64,000 nt of DNA, taken from Madurella fahalii (taxonomy: Eukaryota; Ascomycota; Sordariomycetes; Sordariales). The notes beneath the pieces are model-generated. The model saw only the letters and a program-made list of their open reading frames with translations. It did no database searches and was not told the DNA's origin. Of the stretch, positions 21,920-34,170 are shown in pieces. Numbering within the stretch: the first letter of the stretch is position 1; the number at the start of each line of letters is the position of its first letter. Where the stretch lies: the NCBI GenBank assembly GCA_029876055.1, contig CM056874.1, positions 682,001 through 746,000 on the forward strand, in the 5' to 3' direction. The position numbers and the translations under genes are program-made.

Positions 21920-24183
21920 CTACCACCGACGGCTGCGACTATGTCAGCGAAAGTCATAAACACATGAGCCAAAAGTATGCTTACCTAAATGCCGCCGCTA
22001 CTTTCACTTTCTTGATGGGTTTCTTGGCCGCCGCCTTGGGCTTGGGTTTAGGCTCGCTCGGCTCCTCAGTTAACCCAAGCAGCTCTGCCTCCAGGGCAGT
22101 AAGAGGTGACTCGCTGCGGCTGCGGCTGCGGCTGCGGCTGCGATAACTCCGCTGTGCCGATGACGCGCGGCTGCGGCTGCGGCTGGGACTGCGGGTGCGC
22201 GATCGCGTCCGTCGCCTCTGGTAAGATCGGTTCGGCGGCCGACGACCCCGATCATCGTCGCGGTGCGACCAGGTGGCTCTATCGCCGCTATGGTAACCAC
22301 TGTCGTGCCGCTTGTCCATGTATGACATCCTCTCCCGTGAAGGGGGTGATTTATACTGACGGCCATTCGGAGCTCTCAGGCTGCTCTCGCCCGCCTGTGG
22401 CGACCACGGGTCGCCTTCAATATGGAACCTCGGTGAAGGGCTTCGTCTGCGCGGAGGGGAAGTTACTCGGCCGTAATTGTCGCGGGATCTGTCCCGCTGG
22501 GAGTGAGACCATCTCCTCCGTTTGAGGTTGCGATCATCCCGGTCATTCTCCAAACAGGCATCAAGGGATCGCTTCGAGTGGCGGCGGTTCTCCCTATCAT
22601 CCCTGTCGTTCCGGTCCCGGCACGACTCTCGAGGCTGATCATCCTGTGGCGGGTGATGAGAGGCATTGGGGTTGTTGCTTACGTCACCGTCGCGGGGGTT
22701 CATTTGCTGCATCCCTTTCAGCGCCGACCGGTCGATCTGATAGCGAGGCGGCATTTTGATGGCAGCAGAAGCGGCAGGCGGATCTGACGGGTCATAGGTT
22801 GGAAATTCATGCCTGCTCCCCGCAAAGCGACGTATGGCCATTCCCGGATAGGACTTGAAAACTGGGTCATGCTTGAGTGTGGCCCAATACCGGCTGTCCC
22901 TGATTGATAGCGCAAACTCGTCCTTGTTGTCCTCCCGGAAGAATTCGGACTTGATGCAGGTTGCATTGTAAGTCGGGGGAATGGTCGGGTCATCGCTGTA
23001 CTCGGAAGGGAGCGGAATACCAACGGGGTCGGCTAGTTTGGCTTGAACCTCCGGGAACACCTGCTTCAAGTCCTCTTCCGACCCTGGATCCCATTCGCCG
23101 TCCCCTTCGGTTTCCTCCTCGGCTGGAGGGGCCTGGGATTCTTTGGGTTTGGGCTGTGGCTCGACTTGCTTCGGCCGACGTTCCTGCTGCCGCTCGTTGC
23201 GAGATGAACCGTTCTTTCCATGCTTCTCGTGGCCAGAACGATGCTTGTCCCGGTGGTGGGAGCGCTTGGATCCCTGATTCTTGTGGTGCTTGCCGCGATG
23301 GGTTCCTAGCGGGGTCTGATTTACTGAAGGAGGGGGCGGAAGAGGGGGTGGAGGACCATACTGTGACGGGTTCCATCCCGGGGCAGCAGGGTAATGGACT
23401 CCACCGGGTGGTGGAGGACCGTACGGCGGAGGTTGGCCCGGAGGGTATTGGTAGCCACCGGGCGGAGGTGCTGGAGAAGGGTATGGAGGAGGGTAAGCAC
23501 CGGTTCCAGGCGGCGGTGGCGGCGCATATTGCTGGGGTGGATATGCGCCGGGAGCGAACGACGGAGGTGGGACGGGAGGTCCCGGAGGTGGGGGCAAGGA
23601 AGATGCGCCTGGGTAGTAACTGGGCGGCGGAGGATATGATGCCGGGTACTGAGGTTGCCCGTACGGAGCTTGCTGGCCGTACTGGGCTGGAGGTGGTGGG
23701 GCAGACGTCGGATACTGTCCATAGGAAGGTGGTGGTGGCGGAGGGGCTGGGTAGTTCCCGGCATATGGCGCCGGAGGATAGCCCGGCTGCGGATAACCCG
23801 GAGGAAGGGGCGGGGGCGGAACACTAGGGGCAAAAGTCGGAGGCGGCGGCTGGCCGTATCGAGTTATCGAAGGGCCGTGAGAGGGAGGGGGAGGATAGCG
23901 TGTGACGATAGGGCCTTTCTTCTCCTGGGACGACACATTCCGCTCCGAGTGGCCGCGCTCTTGGTGTTGTGACTGCCATTGTTGGAGGCCACTGCGGCCC
24001 TGTTAGCAACACAGGCCTCTCTCAAGACCAGACGCATGAGAACAAGGATGAGATAGGAGGCGCTTACGCAGGCACTTCCCGAGTGGGCTCTGGGCAAGCG
24101 ACAACCCAATGGCCTTTGGTGCCGCAGTTATAACATACTGGCTCCTGCTGCGGAGCAGACTGCCCAGGAGCTGTGCTGGTCAT
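21920..24183 (-). CDS. CCHC zinc-knuckle, Pro-rich and RS-rich protein
   Basis: Three exons, 24183-24068, 23991-21985 and 21938-21920, give 713 residues. The first exon holds a zinc knuckle, CYNCGTKGHWVVACPEP (CX2CX4HX4C), preceded by MTSTAPGQSAPQQEP. The second holds a long proline/tyrosine/glycine-rich tract (PPPPPPSYGQYP type), a basic linker (HRGKHHKNQGSKRSHHRDKH), an acidic/conserved block (EWDPGSEEDLKQVFPEVQ...YNATCIKSEFF) and C-terminal RS/RD dipeptides (RSRSRSRSRSESP), ending in a Lys/Pro tail. This composition suggests an RNA-binding or pre-mRNA-processing factor in the nucleus. The tiny last exon (SRSRRW-type end) is supported by a GTAAGC donor and GCTGAC branch. Confidence 0.82.
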
Positions 24184-26208
24184 GATGGCTCTCGCTCGAG
24201 ACACGCAGGACCGAGGACGGTGGAACTAAAATGACCGAGCCGCATGTAGGAAATGGATAACCGGAGCAATGAGAGCAGAAAGCTAGCCGCAAAGTATTGT
24301 GAGAAATATTGTTGGATGATGGCATGTAAGAAATTAAAAAGCATCAACAATTGATACTGGTGAGCGTGGATTCGATCCGGCGCCGAATGGGCAGTACTGC
24401 GAAGTGACCGACACTGAGAGCGGAACGAGGCGCAGGCTGCGGCGGCTGGGCCGGTGCGTGACCGTTCTGACCGGGGATCCCTCGGACAACCCCCCCGAGA
24501 AGCTGCCGGAGTGCTACGGCACGTAAACCGGGCGACGGGTCGCGTCGGAAGGCGTGCAGAGACGCGCGGCCCCGACGACTTCGGTCCACCGGCTCACAGA
24601 TCAGGCCCGACAATGACTTGGATGGCAACGTCCCGCTGGCTGGTCGCACTCGAGTTCCTCCGCCTCGAAACCAATTGGATAGTGACGCCGTCGAAACATC
24701 AAGGATGCAAAGAATCGATAGGAGATGGTTCTCAGCCTCATGCAATTGCGGTTGCGCGGATCGGATGCTGTCGCGCTTCTGGCTTCAACGAATCTTGACC
24801 TAAAATTCAGAGGTGCAATGGGGCGCTTGGGCGTTCAGCCGCCACCGCCTGAGCGGGGGAAAACGCTCGCTCGCTCAGTGGTCACGTGCGGCAATCCATG
24901 TTCCCTCCCCAAGTGAGCTGTGCCATCAAGAACGATTGCAGGTTGAAGCATCTACTATTGCAAGACTCTACTATCCCAGTAAGGTCCATAATAGGTCAAG
25001 GGACAATGCCACCAATGGTGGTTACAACGTGGTATCAAGAAGCAGATAACGTTGACCATTTGAGGCCGGCTGCCAAAGGAAAAGAGTACTTGAGAGGACG
25101 CCAGGAACTGCTACCGGCTGCAGGAGCATTGGTAGCCATCATTCTTGCTGTTAGACATTCTAATCTATGCAGCCCGAGCAGTCCCAGCCGAGACGCAACA
25201 ACGAAGACGTGAGAGAGACACAAGATAAGGAAAAGCCTCAGGGAAAACCGCCCCCTCTGTCCGCGCCTAGACTAGGCCAAATTGCACCTCGACCTGGCCT
25301 ATGGGGGACGCGAGGCGATGTTTCGGGAAGAGAACGCCCGAGGCACAAACCGGTTTGGCGCGCGATTGCCAGACAAAAATTGGGTGATGGGAAGACACCA
25401 ACCGACTCCAGTCCCAACAGATCGTGGACGGACGGAGACGCAGAGGCAAAAGAGCAGAAACGTCACCTCCGGCCGATGAACAGGTTAAGACTCGCCGACA
25501 TCGATATTCGATATTGGCGTCGCTTTTCGAACAATGAAAACGCCGCCACGGAAGGGCCTGGCGGGTTCCGTGTGCGCGGCGGCGCCAAAGACGAGAAAAG
25601 AACGGGATGATGAGGAAAGAAAGGAACAGGGCAAGGCGGGTGGGAAGTGGTCTGCTTTTGAACGCAAGACCTTCCTGGTGCTCATGTGGGGAACATTACG
25701 GCACGTGTGGTGCAGCTGCCAGGTGGAACTTTTGGCGTGAGCCGTCCGTGCTATCGAGTTATCGATAGGCAGCGAACCAGCACCACAATTCCCGAAGTAA
25801 CTCCGGTCCAACCGAACATGACGGCAGTGTGCAATCGCCATTTGCTCGGGACCGGAGACCCTACCGCCCAGGACGCAGTGTTTTACCCGCCTGCTGACTG
25901 CTGAACGAAGAGCTTGCTAACCCCTGGGCAATGCTGCGCTCTTCCCCGGAGCCTCGGCGCCAGCGTGCATCTCGTATAGTATTCGCCTTATCCAGGGTTT
26001 ATAGGATTCGACGACAAATATCGACATTTTCCAAGTCGACCTCGATGACCCCCAGTCCTCTCCGAATATGTTGGTTCGCATAAAACAACCCACCTCCACC
26101 GTTGACACCGCTCAAGCCGGGGGACGCAGTCGCCCGCTTTACGACCGCTGATCTCGCTGCCCGCCGCTTTCACCCTCTGTACGACCTCTCCCCCCCCCCC
26201 CCCCCAAG
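24184..26208. other. Long intergenic region upstream of ppg1
   Basis: No gene supported. A plus-strand frame at 25191-25610 is Lys/Arg-rich but without domain or splice structure. A 16-base C-run (26190-26205) ends three bases before the ppg1 start. Confidence 0.45.
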
Positions 26209-27456
26209 ATGCCCGGGCTACCTTGTGAGTACTTTGCCCCTTCAGCTGGGCCCCCCATAGAAGCCATTCGGATCGTAGCCCACTGTGCAGTCACCAGCAG
26301 CCACTCTGGCCATGCCCCACCTCCCACCATCACTGACTCGATGCGCTACAGCTTCCGTGGACCTCGACGAGTGCATCTCGCGCCTCTACAAGAAGGAACT
26401 CCTGGCCGAGTCGGTGATCGAAGCAATATGCGCCAAGACAAAGGAGCTGCTGATGCGCGAGAGCAATGTTGTCCATGTGCGCGCGCCCGTCACCGTCGTT
26501 GGCGACATCCACGGGCAGTTTTACGACCTGATTGAGATATTCAAGATTGGCGGCTGGTGCCCGGACACGAATTATCTGTTTCTCGGTGCGTTTTGTTCAT
26601 GGCCAACTGGGCGCAAGGCAAACACGGCTCGCTGACTCGAACCGCGACACAGGCGACTATGTCGACCGGGGCATGTTCAGCGTGGAAACAATCTCTCTCC
26701 TTGTTTGCTTAAAACTGAGATACCCCAACCGCGTCCACTTGATTCGAGGGAACCACGAGTCTCGAGGCGTCACCCAGTCGTATGGCTTCTACACCGAATG
26801 CTCGCGCAAATACGGCAACGCCAACGTCTGGCACTACTTTACCGACATGTTTGACTTTTTGACCCTCAGCGTGGTGATCAATGATCAAATATTCTGCGTA
26901 CACGGCGGCAAGTCTCCCTTCGCACGCAATTCTCTCTCCCTCCCCTCCCCTTTTTCTTTTTCCACAACTGACCTTTCCCCGTTTTCCCAAAACAGGCCTC
27001 TCCCCGTCCATCCACTCCATCGACCAAATCAAGATCATCGACCGCTTCCGCGAGATCCCCCACGAAGGGCCCATGGCCGACCTGGTCTGGTCCGACCCGG
27101 ACCCGGAGCGGGACGAGTTCTCGCTGTCGCCGCGCGGCGCGGGCTACACGTTTGGCGCGCAGGTCGTTAAGAAGTTCCTCGCCGTCAACAACATGAACCA
27201 CATCCTCCGCGCCCACCAGCTCTGCCAGGAGGGCTTCCAGGTCCTCTACGACGACCGCCTCAGCACCGTGTGGAGCGCGCCAAACTACTGCTACCGCTGC
27301 GGCAACATGGCCAGCGTCCTCGAGGTGAGCGACACGGGCGAGCGCTTCTTCAACGTCTTTAGCGCGGCGCCCGAAAACGACGAGTTCAAGGACGCGCAGA
27401 TGGGTCGGGGGGATAAGGCCGGGGAAGGAGGGGCGTTGCCGGATTATTTCTTGTAG
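26209..27456 (+). CDS. ppg1: PP2A-like serine/threonine phosphatase Ppg1
   Basis: Four exons: 26209-26224, 26352-26585, 26653-26907 and 26996-27456 (321 residues). All metallophosphatase signatures are present: GDIHGQF, GDYVDRG, LIRGNHESR, HGGLSPS and the C-terminal DYFL typical of PP2A-type catalytic subunits. The N-terminus SVDLDECISRLYKKELL and the stretch SIDQIKIIDRFREIPHEGPMADLVWSDP match Ppg1 rather than PP4 or Sit4. In fungi Ppg1 works with the STRIPAK/Far complex in growth and hyphal fusion (known of the family). The first coding exon is only 16 nt. Intron 3 begins with GC (CACGGCG/GCAAGT) and is needed to keep HGGLSPS; the donor is thus certain. Confidence 0.95.
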
Positions 27457-28191
27457 AGAAGGAATAGGGTGGATAACGCCGAGGTGGAGGAATGGGAGGA
27501 CGATTGTCACGGTGTGCCATGTTAATTTGTATAGACATGAGCGGATGATGCCGGCACACGTTTGTGGTGTGGCCTAGGGAGCCGGCCGCCGTCGCGATAG
27601 ATGATGATACCAAGAAGAGCACTTCGCCAAATGTGCAATGTGCTACGGTACCAAGTGCCGGCCTCAGATTCCATCCGCGTTCCCATTGGCTAACTAGGTG
27701 TTGCTAGAGAAATTGTGCACGTCGCATCAGGCCAATGGCCTTGTTCTTTGGTTTTCTTTGAAGAGTGAGTGAGCCGCTTGTCGCTAAGGTGGAGGAGAAC
27801 AGGACCGGGAAAAGAAAAGAAATACCCCCGTCTCTCTCTGCATCGGTGGAGGGGACCTGAGTCATCTCCAAGCCAGCAGTCTCTCAGGCGGATGGGGGTT
27901 CGTTCTTATTCCATTGCTGCTGGCCAGCAAAGCGCAGGTGGAAGGACGATTCCAATCCAGCACTTCCCAATCCGTGAATCGAGACCGCTGGCTGCCCATC
28001 CAAGGCCTCCCATCAAGCATCCGCCCTTCCACAACCCCCCGCCGGGCCCATCCCTCCGCATTCCGTGGGCCGTATGATGTGCCTTCCCCACCTAACAGAG
28101 CCCAAATGTTAACCATGAATATCCCGGTTGTGAAAAGCCACCATTTATGTCGTCAATCGACGGGGCCGGCAGCGCACCCGCAAGAACCAGT
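27457..28191. other. Convergent 3' spacer between ppg1 and RhoGDI
   Basis: The two genes end toward each other. No gene or RNA is recognised between them. Confidence 0.45.
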
Positions 28192-29699
28192 TTACCAGTC
28201 CTTGTCAATCTTAAAGGCCCAGTCGAACTGGAGATGGGTCTTCTTATCGTCGTCAACGAAGCTAGAGCTGACGGTGTACGTGTCACGAACGGTCCAGCCG
28301 GTCGGTGCCGTCTCCTCTTGGACTAACGGTTCGTTGTTAGCTGCGCCGTGAACAGGGGATGCGGTCCAAGAGAGCACGCATGGGAGACATAGTAAGCGGA
28401 TCAGGAGCGAGCGTACATTTCTTGGTGTAGACGGGGTTCTGCTCCGTGTTGGGGGCGTAGCTGCCCTGTGGACCCGCGGCGTTAGTGTGGTAATTCTGGA
28501 TTCGCAGAGATGTCATCACGTACAATCATCTCGTCCGTCTTTCCGTTAGGGATCCGAATGCCCTTGCGTTTGATGACCTGGATATAGTGCAGGCCGCTGA
28601 GAATCTCATGCTGGACTTTGAACTTGGCGCTCATGGTGAAAGTGGCGCCCTCCTTGATCTTAAAAGGGTTCTTCTTGAGTGTATCGAGGCTGCCGGGAGA
28701 TGAGAGATCAATGACTACGGGGTCGCGACCGGGCGATTCCATCGTGAGCGACTGGATAATGCACACTCGGGGATCGTTGGGGTCCGACAAGTCCTTTCCG
28801 CCGCCGAGTCCGAGGGACTGCTTATACCGCTGGAGCGACTCGTCCTCGGCATCTGAAGAGGGTTGACTCTTGTTAGTCCCACGGCGATAAAGAGTGCGCA
28901 TTGAAGACACCAAGCTGTGCAGTGATGAAGCAGAACTCTGCGTTTTATGCAGACAGCCACCTAGAGCCTCGGGCTCATCCTCCATGGGCAGGGCTCCGGG
29001 GTAGGGGGAGCCACGGCGCTTCGAGGGACGGGGCATTAAGGCAGCATGAGCGGATCCTCCGGCCGCAACGTCCGTTGAGCTGCCGTTCTCGTCGCGGATT
29101 CCTCGCAAATCAGCGTCCAGAAAGGTTACTTTCGGGCCAGAAGACATGTTGACTTCCAGCTCACAGCCGAGGAGGCTGGACCGCAGAGGTGATTGGATAT
29201 GCCGAGGTTGTGGCGGCGAGACGCGATTGACAGGTCGAGCGGTTATAGCGAGCGGTTACCGGCATGGGGTACGTGGAGGAAGGAGAGGAGGCAAGGGAAT
29301 GGCGGCGAGAAAGGCCGCCGACCAAGGTGTTAGGCATGGTAAAGGTGCAAAAAAAAGTTCTGATGGACCACGAGGAGATAATGCCATCAAAAACAAGCCA
29401 ACACAACTTTCGACGAGTGTTGGCAGCCGCGGCGACAGAAACAGAGGGGTTCGCGGAAGTGAGGGAGAGACGGCGGCGCGAGTACCTCAACGGAACCAGT
29501 CAGGCGGTCGACGCAGCACTTGCTCAGGTCGAATTCGTACAATAGAACGCATTCCTACAATGGCGAACACAACCAACAACGCATAGTTTCCCACGTTGGA
29601 CTCACCCATCTTCTCGTACTCGGCCAAGCTGTGCTTGGGCTGAGAGAGCTTGTAGCCCGAGGTGTTCTCGGGCAACAGGTCCTCGTCGTGGGGCGCCAT
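28192..29699 (-). CDS. Rho GDP-dissociation inhibitor (canonical isoform)
   Basis: Exons 29699-29606, 28852-28524, 28465-28417 and 28322-28192 give 200 residues. The first exon (MAPHDEDLLPENTSGYKLS...LAEYEKM) joins in phase to DAEDESLQRYKQSLGLG, reproducing the family pattern EYxxLDAEDESLxxWKxSLG. The immunoglobulin-like fold follows: FKIKEGATFTMSAKFKVQHEILSGLHYIQVIKRKGI, DEMIGSYAPNT, then ETAPTGWTVRDTYTVSSSFVDDDKKTHLQFDWAFKI. RhoGDIs extract prenylated Rho GTPases (Cdc42, Rho1) from membranes and control polarity. The 753-nt first intron is far longer than any other here and encloses an alternative first exon (28961-29147). Confidence 0.93.
28961..29147 (-). other. Alternative first coding exon of the RhoGDI gene
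   Basis: An ATG at 29147 opens 62 residues (MSSGPKVTFLDADLRGIRDE...MEDEPEAL) ending at CTAG/GTGGCT. Its donor has the same phase as the canonical exon and splices to the same acceptor at 28852, giving a 231-residue isoform (total divisible by three). It lacks the SGYK/EYxxL segment of other RhoGDIs. It may be a second promoter's first exon, or a chance frame inside a long intron. Confidence 0.45.
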
Positions 29700-31637
29700 G
29701 GCGGGCAATTGGGGATGTCGACAGGTTCGAGGACGCCGTGAATAACAATGAGGATCGCTGGGACCGGGCTCGCCGAGGTGTGGAGGTAGGGTATGCAAGT
29801 CTCTTTCGCCGCCGACCACGGGGATGGAGATCGAAGGGGCTGAGGGATGGTGATGGGAGCTTATTTATTTGGGCTGATGGAGCAATGAGGGGTGGAGGGG
29901 TTCTCGCGCATTCCTTTCTTTGGCCAACCAGCGGCCCCCCTTTGTGGGGTTCTGGCTGGGCCTCCCGGGCCCGAATCCTACATCATTGGACCGTCACAAC
30001 ATCTGGAACATGTGCCGGGCGTTATGCTCTCCCGACGGTTGACCAACTGCGGCACCAAAATCGAAGGCATCGGATGGAATATTTTTGTGTCTCAAGCCGC
30101 CGCTAGTGCGAACTGATAGGCCAGCATTGCCAATCAGCCGCCCCCTCAGAGGGCTGGCTCGCGTTGCCCTTACATACGATACACGACAGTCGGCGCAAAT
30201 ATTACATGAGGTTCGGTTGGTCTCGTGTTGGCAGTTGCATTTGTACACATTTGTACAATTGCTGATCCCAACACAACGCAAAGGTAGTTTGCGGCTCTGC
30301 CGTTTTGTCGTACAGACCTTGGAGTTGTCAACACCGTCAAGACACTTCGGACATGTTATCGAATGTTTGGGTGTTGTCTAGACCCCGGGCCAAGACTGGG
30401 GACCGACTTGTTCACCGCTCATTCGCTGGCCCTTCCGCTGTCAAAAGAGGGACACAGAAGAAGCTTCAGGTTGGATCCGGACTGGACGGGATGGATGATT
30501 ACGAGCGCGGTCGGAAGCACGATTTTTCCGGAAGCCGCGGCCCATCCCCGCAATGGAATCCGGGCCCGTCCTGTCCCGTCCTGTCATCAGTTCACCAGCA
30601 CCATCAGCCTTAGTAATCGTGCGCCGGCTTCTCTTGCGAGTGGATCTGATATTAGGTTGAATCGAGGTTCAGGGAAGAAATGATCAGTACGACAAAGGGA
30701 TGATGCTGGCCTCACGAGTTCCCTAGAGCAGCAATCATCTAGCTTCCCCTTAGGTTTCAGATTCGTGATCGGCCGGAGCGCGGTGTCAAGACGTGGCATG
30801 CGTGTTCAACAGCCAGGCTGACCGAGAGTGCGTCAACGAACGAATATTACTTGTGGAAAGCATCTGCCTCACAAACCATGCTCCTGGTGACCAACGGTTG
30901 GCTGATGCAAACTGCGTCGATCGAGGTACCAAGTACCTGGGGAATCTGGAGGACAAGGCTTCTACATCAATCAACGCAGCAGCACCCAACCAACCATCCA
31001 GAATTGTGCCGCAGCCTGCCAAATCGGAGGCTCGGGGGGCCTTGCTCGTGACATGGTGAACACCAATTCGCTGGTCGACCGGGGGTTGAGCTTCGCGCGG
31101 AAGGTCGGCGCGGTGGGTTGCAGTCCCTGCTGGTCCCTGAATGTGCTGGAGCCCAATTTTTTGCGGAGAGCGAGACCAAATCAGTTAGGAACCTTGAAAT
31201 GGCCCGTGCGCTCAATGACACGCTAAACCCTCCTCACAGGCCCGAGTCGCGCTATCCACTGGGAGAACCCCAAGGCCCCCCAGGCTCTTCCTCCCAATCT
31301 GTCGCTCGTTCCCCGAGACAGATTGCATATTGCGCCCGGTTCCGAGGATCGATTCAATCGCATCGCAAGTATCCTTCTCCTTGCGCCGCTCTTGGCCTGT
31401 CAACCAGCACTCTTCGTCTCATCGACATTAGCACTTTTTATATCGTCTTTTGGTTGGATATTTCTGCTTCTCCCGAGTCACGTCCGCTCGATTGCGGCTC
31501 AGCTCCACGAAGCCCCTGCGGCTGCGCGCAAAAGATTTCGCTCGTCGCGCTTCATTCTGTCCGGATTCTCCTTATCATCCATCGCATTCGACAGCGCTTT
31601 CCGGACCGCTTACTATTTCGCAACACAATCCAAAACA
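29700..31637. other. Divergent intergenic region
   Basis: Contains the upstream regions of RhoGDI (minus) and the Bqt4-like gene (plus). Several frames exist but none has splice structure or a domain. The 300 bases before 31638 are pyrimidine-rich, as usual for a 5' leader. Confidence 0.45.
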
Positions 31638-33071
31638 ATGGCGCCGAACCGACACCTCCCGGAACGCCGCAATCCTCTGCTACTTGCAGATGTGCCCGAC
31701 CGTAAGGGCTCTACATGGACTTGAAATGGATCCCAAACTTACCTTTTGTATACAGACGCCGAGCTGGTTAGCCGTCGCCGGCTAGGGCAGACGAAGCTCA
31801 CGGCGCGCATGGTCGCGGCGGTTCCTGGCGCCGAGGTCGACGCGTCAACCCTTGTCCCTCTCGATTACGCGCAGCTGAGGGCTCCACTTCCCAAAGGCAT
31901 CGTGTCGGGTATCTTCAAATCATCGCCTCACAGCTACTACCTCATGCGTCGCAGCCAAGACGGCTTTGTTTCTGCTACTGGCATGTTCAAGGCCACCTTT
32001 CCGTGGGCAGCCCAGGAGGAGGAGGAGGCGGAACGCAAATACATCAAGTCCCTTTCAACGAGCCACGGCGAGGCGGCCGGGAACGTCTGGATCCCGCCCG
32101 AGCAGGCGTTGATTCTGGCCGAGGAATACCAGATTCTTCCCTGGATTCGCGCTCTCCTTGATCCTGCTGATATCCTTCCTCCAACCGGCTCGGACAGCAG
32201 CTCGCCTAAGAATATCACCGCGCCCCCCAAGTTCTTCTCTGGACAGCCGACCCTTGCTCCGCCGACTCCGAGCTCCACGCGTACCTCGCGCAGCCGCCGC
32301 TCCGTGAGCCCGACCAAGTCTACGGGCAGCAGGCGCGCGATCGCTAGCCCCAGAAAGCGGAGAGTCGCGTCGTCGCAGTCGTCAGTCGTCACCGACACTC
32401 CTGCGACCAGCAACAAGGACTCTGCGTCGCCTTCGCTTGCCAATGGAGAAGTGCCATCGTTTGCCCACCTTTCGACCTCTACGACGGCCAAGGTGGCAAA
32501 TGTTCGTGAGACCGGCGAGACCGAGGTCAAGATCGAATCGATCGAGAAGGAACCCATGGTGGTGCTCGAGCCTGTGGAAGAGGAGCCCAAAATCAAGGTC
32601 CACATCGATCAGGACTCGAAGGTGGATGCCGAGGGCGAGGAGGTCAAGCACACAAGGGTCGAGCTTGAGGTGCCCATCTTGGGCGAACTGCCGTCACCCG
32701 AGGACGCAGCAAAGATGGTCGCTGACGCCAAAGCCATGGTCGAAGCCGCAGTCAAGGCCGACAACGACGCTGCTTCTGCTTCGGGCAGCAACAAGAATAA
32801 GCGGAAAGCCGACGACATTGCTCAAGACGAGGACAAGGAGAATGAGCAGGGCGATTCGGAATCCCCCCAGGCAAAGAAGGTGAAGACGGCGGCTGAGCTT
32901 CGCAAGGAGAAGATTCGGAAGCGGGCCTATCTAGGACTCACTGCCACAGTTGCCGTAGGAGCTTTCGGGTAAGCAATGGTTCGCATTTCTTACGTTCACA
33001 ACGGTCTGGCTAACAGGTTGCGCAGGGCTCTGCTCCCGATGATTGGGCCCTATGTCATGAACGCCTTATAA
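31638..33071 (+). CDS. Bqt4-like KilA-N/APSES protein of the nuclear envelope
   Basis: Exons 31638-31701, 31756-32968 and 33026-33071 encode 440 residues. A KilA-N/APSES-like domain spans about 20-150: LPKGIVSGIFKSSPHSYYLMRRSQDGFVSATGMFKATFPWA...GNVWIPPEQALILAEEY. A long low-complexity acidic/basic middle region follows, with an NLS-like KRKADD and KKVKTAAELRKEKIRKR. The end is one hydrophobic helix, YLGLTATVAVGAFGALLPMIGPY. This order (divergent APSES domain, linker, C-terminal membrane anchor) is that of S. pombe Bqt4, which ties telomeres to the inner nuclear membrane. A DNA-binding APSES factor is less likely because of the anchor. Confidence 0.85.
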
Positions 33072-34170
33072 TCGATTCTTGGGCATCTTGACACTACACC
33101 CCTCTCGCTTGCCCTGATTTGTTTGGTGACGCGTAGGTGGCAGTCACACCTCGTTGAGGTTCGGGACGATAGCTTCGTTTCGCCCGCCGTCGCCTTGACT
33201 TGGAGTTGCTGGAAAGGAATCTATGGGGTGGGTGGAAGGCAATATTTCCCATGCTATTTTGGAACACGGTTTTACACTTTCGTCTCGTTTTTTTGCACAT
33301 ACCCCCTGCGGCAGTTACCGCCTTCCAAGAACAGGAGAGAGTCAAAGAGAGGGAGCCAGCACAATCTTTACGGAAGGCTCTCGCATCGGTGGACCAGATC
33401 GTTGCATGGGCACGGTCAGGCATGGAAGTATCGCACGGCTCAAGACCACGATGATACAGGCAGAAGGCTTCATTTCGAGGGGGGCTGGACGTTGCCTTGG
33501 CCATAGTACCCGAATATCCCCCTTTGTAATGAATCTAACCGGAATTTAGCCCGGTTTGCACAAAGCGAGTTATAGGTGTCCGGCGTTTTACAGATAATTG
33601 AAATCACATGGAATGGCATTAGTAACACTGCTGTCGACATTGGTGAAATCCTTGGTTTGACGCGAGAAAAAGGGCCTGATGGAGCCCAGCCCTACGGGCT
33701 TCTCGCAGTGCCCGCCGAGTATCGGAAGAGACGGACGCTCGGGCCAGTTCTACCAATTGGGCGCAGGGCCCCGTCATTTCTTCGGGCGCACAAAAACTTT
33801 TCCCTGTCCCGACGAAGCTTTTCCTCTTGCATCAAACTCGTCCGAAAAATATGCTCGGGTCCGCCATGGAAACCTTTGTGTCTTGAAGCTTTCAGGACGG
33901 GAGCGGGGCCGGGAGCTCCCGTCTCTAATGCAATTCTTTCCCCTTCCCCTCGTTGGGATTGGCATTAGTTGAACTTGAGACCCCAAACCCAACCCATGGT
34001 CGTCAAATGAGGAGCTGGCTACGACCGGCAATGGCCGGCTTTGTCCTCGGCTCCCACAACACCCCCTCGCCCAGGTGCTCCCGCTCGACCGCAACCAACA
34101 CCGCAAGACGGATTGCTTGGAAGCCGCCATCTGCAACGCATCCTAACAAAGCGCATCCCGGTCAGCCCAG
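33072..34170. other. Intergenic, nothing recognised
   Basis: 3' flank of the Bqt4-like gene and promoter of the dehydrogenase gene. No supported gene. Confidence 0.4.

Noticed and set aside
22961..23827. 288-residue plus-strand frame
   Set aside because: Antisense shadow of the Pro/RS-rich gene; its composition follows from the GC-rich repeats.
24344..25610. Several charged frames upstream of ppg1
   Set aside because: No start context, domains or introns; both strands equally open because the region is GC-rich.
31118..31705. Long frames upstream of the Bqt4-like gene
   Set aside because: They overlap the pyrimidine-rich leader and the true first exon in another frame; no motif.
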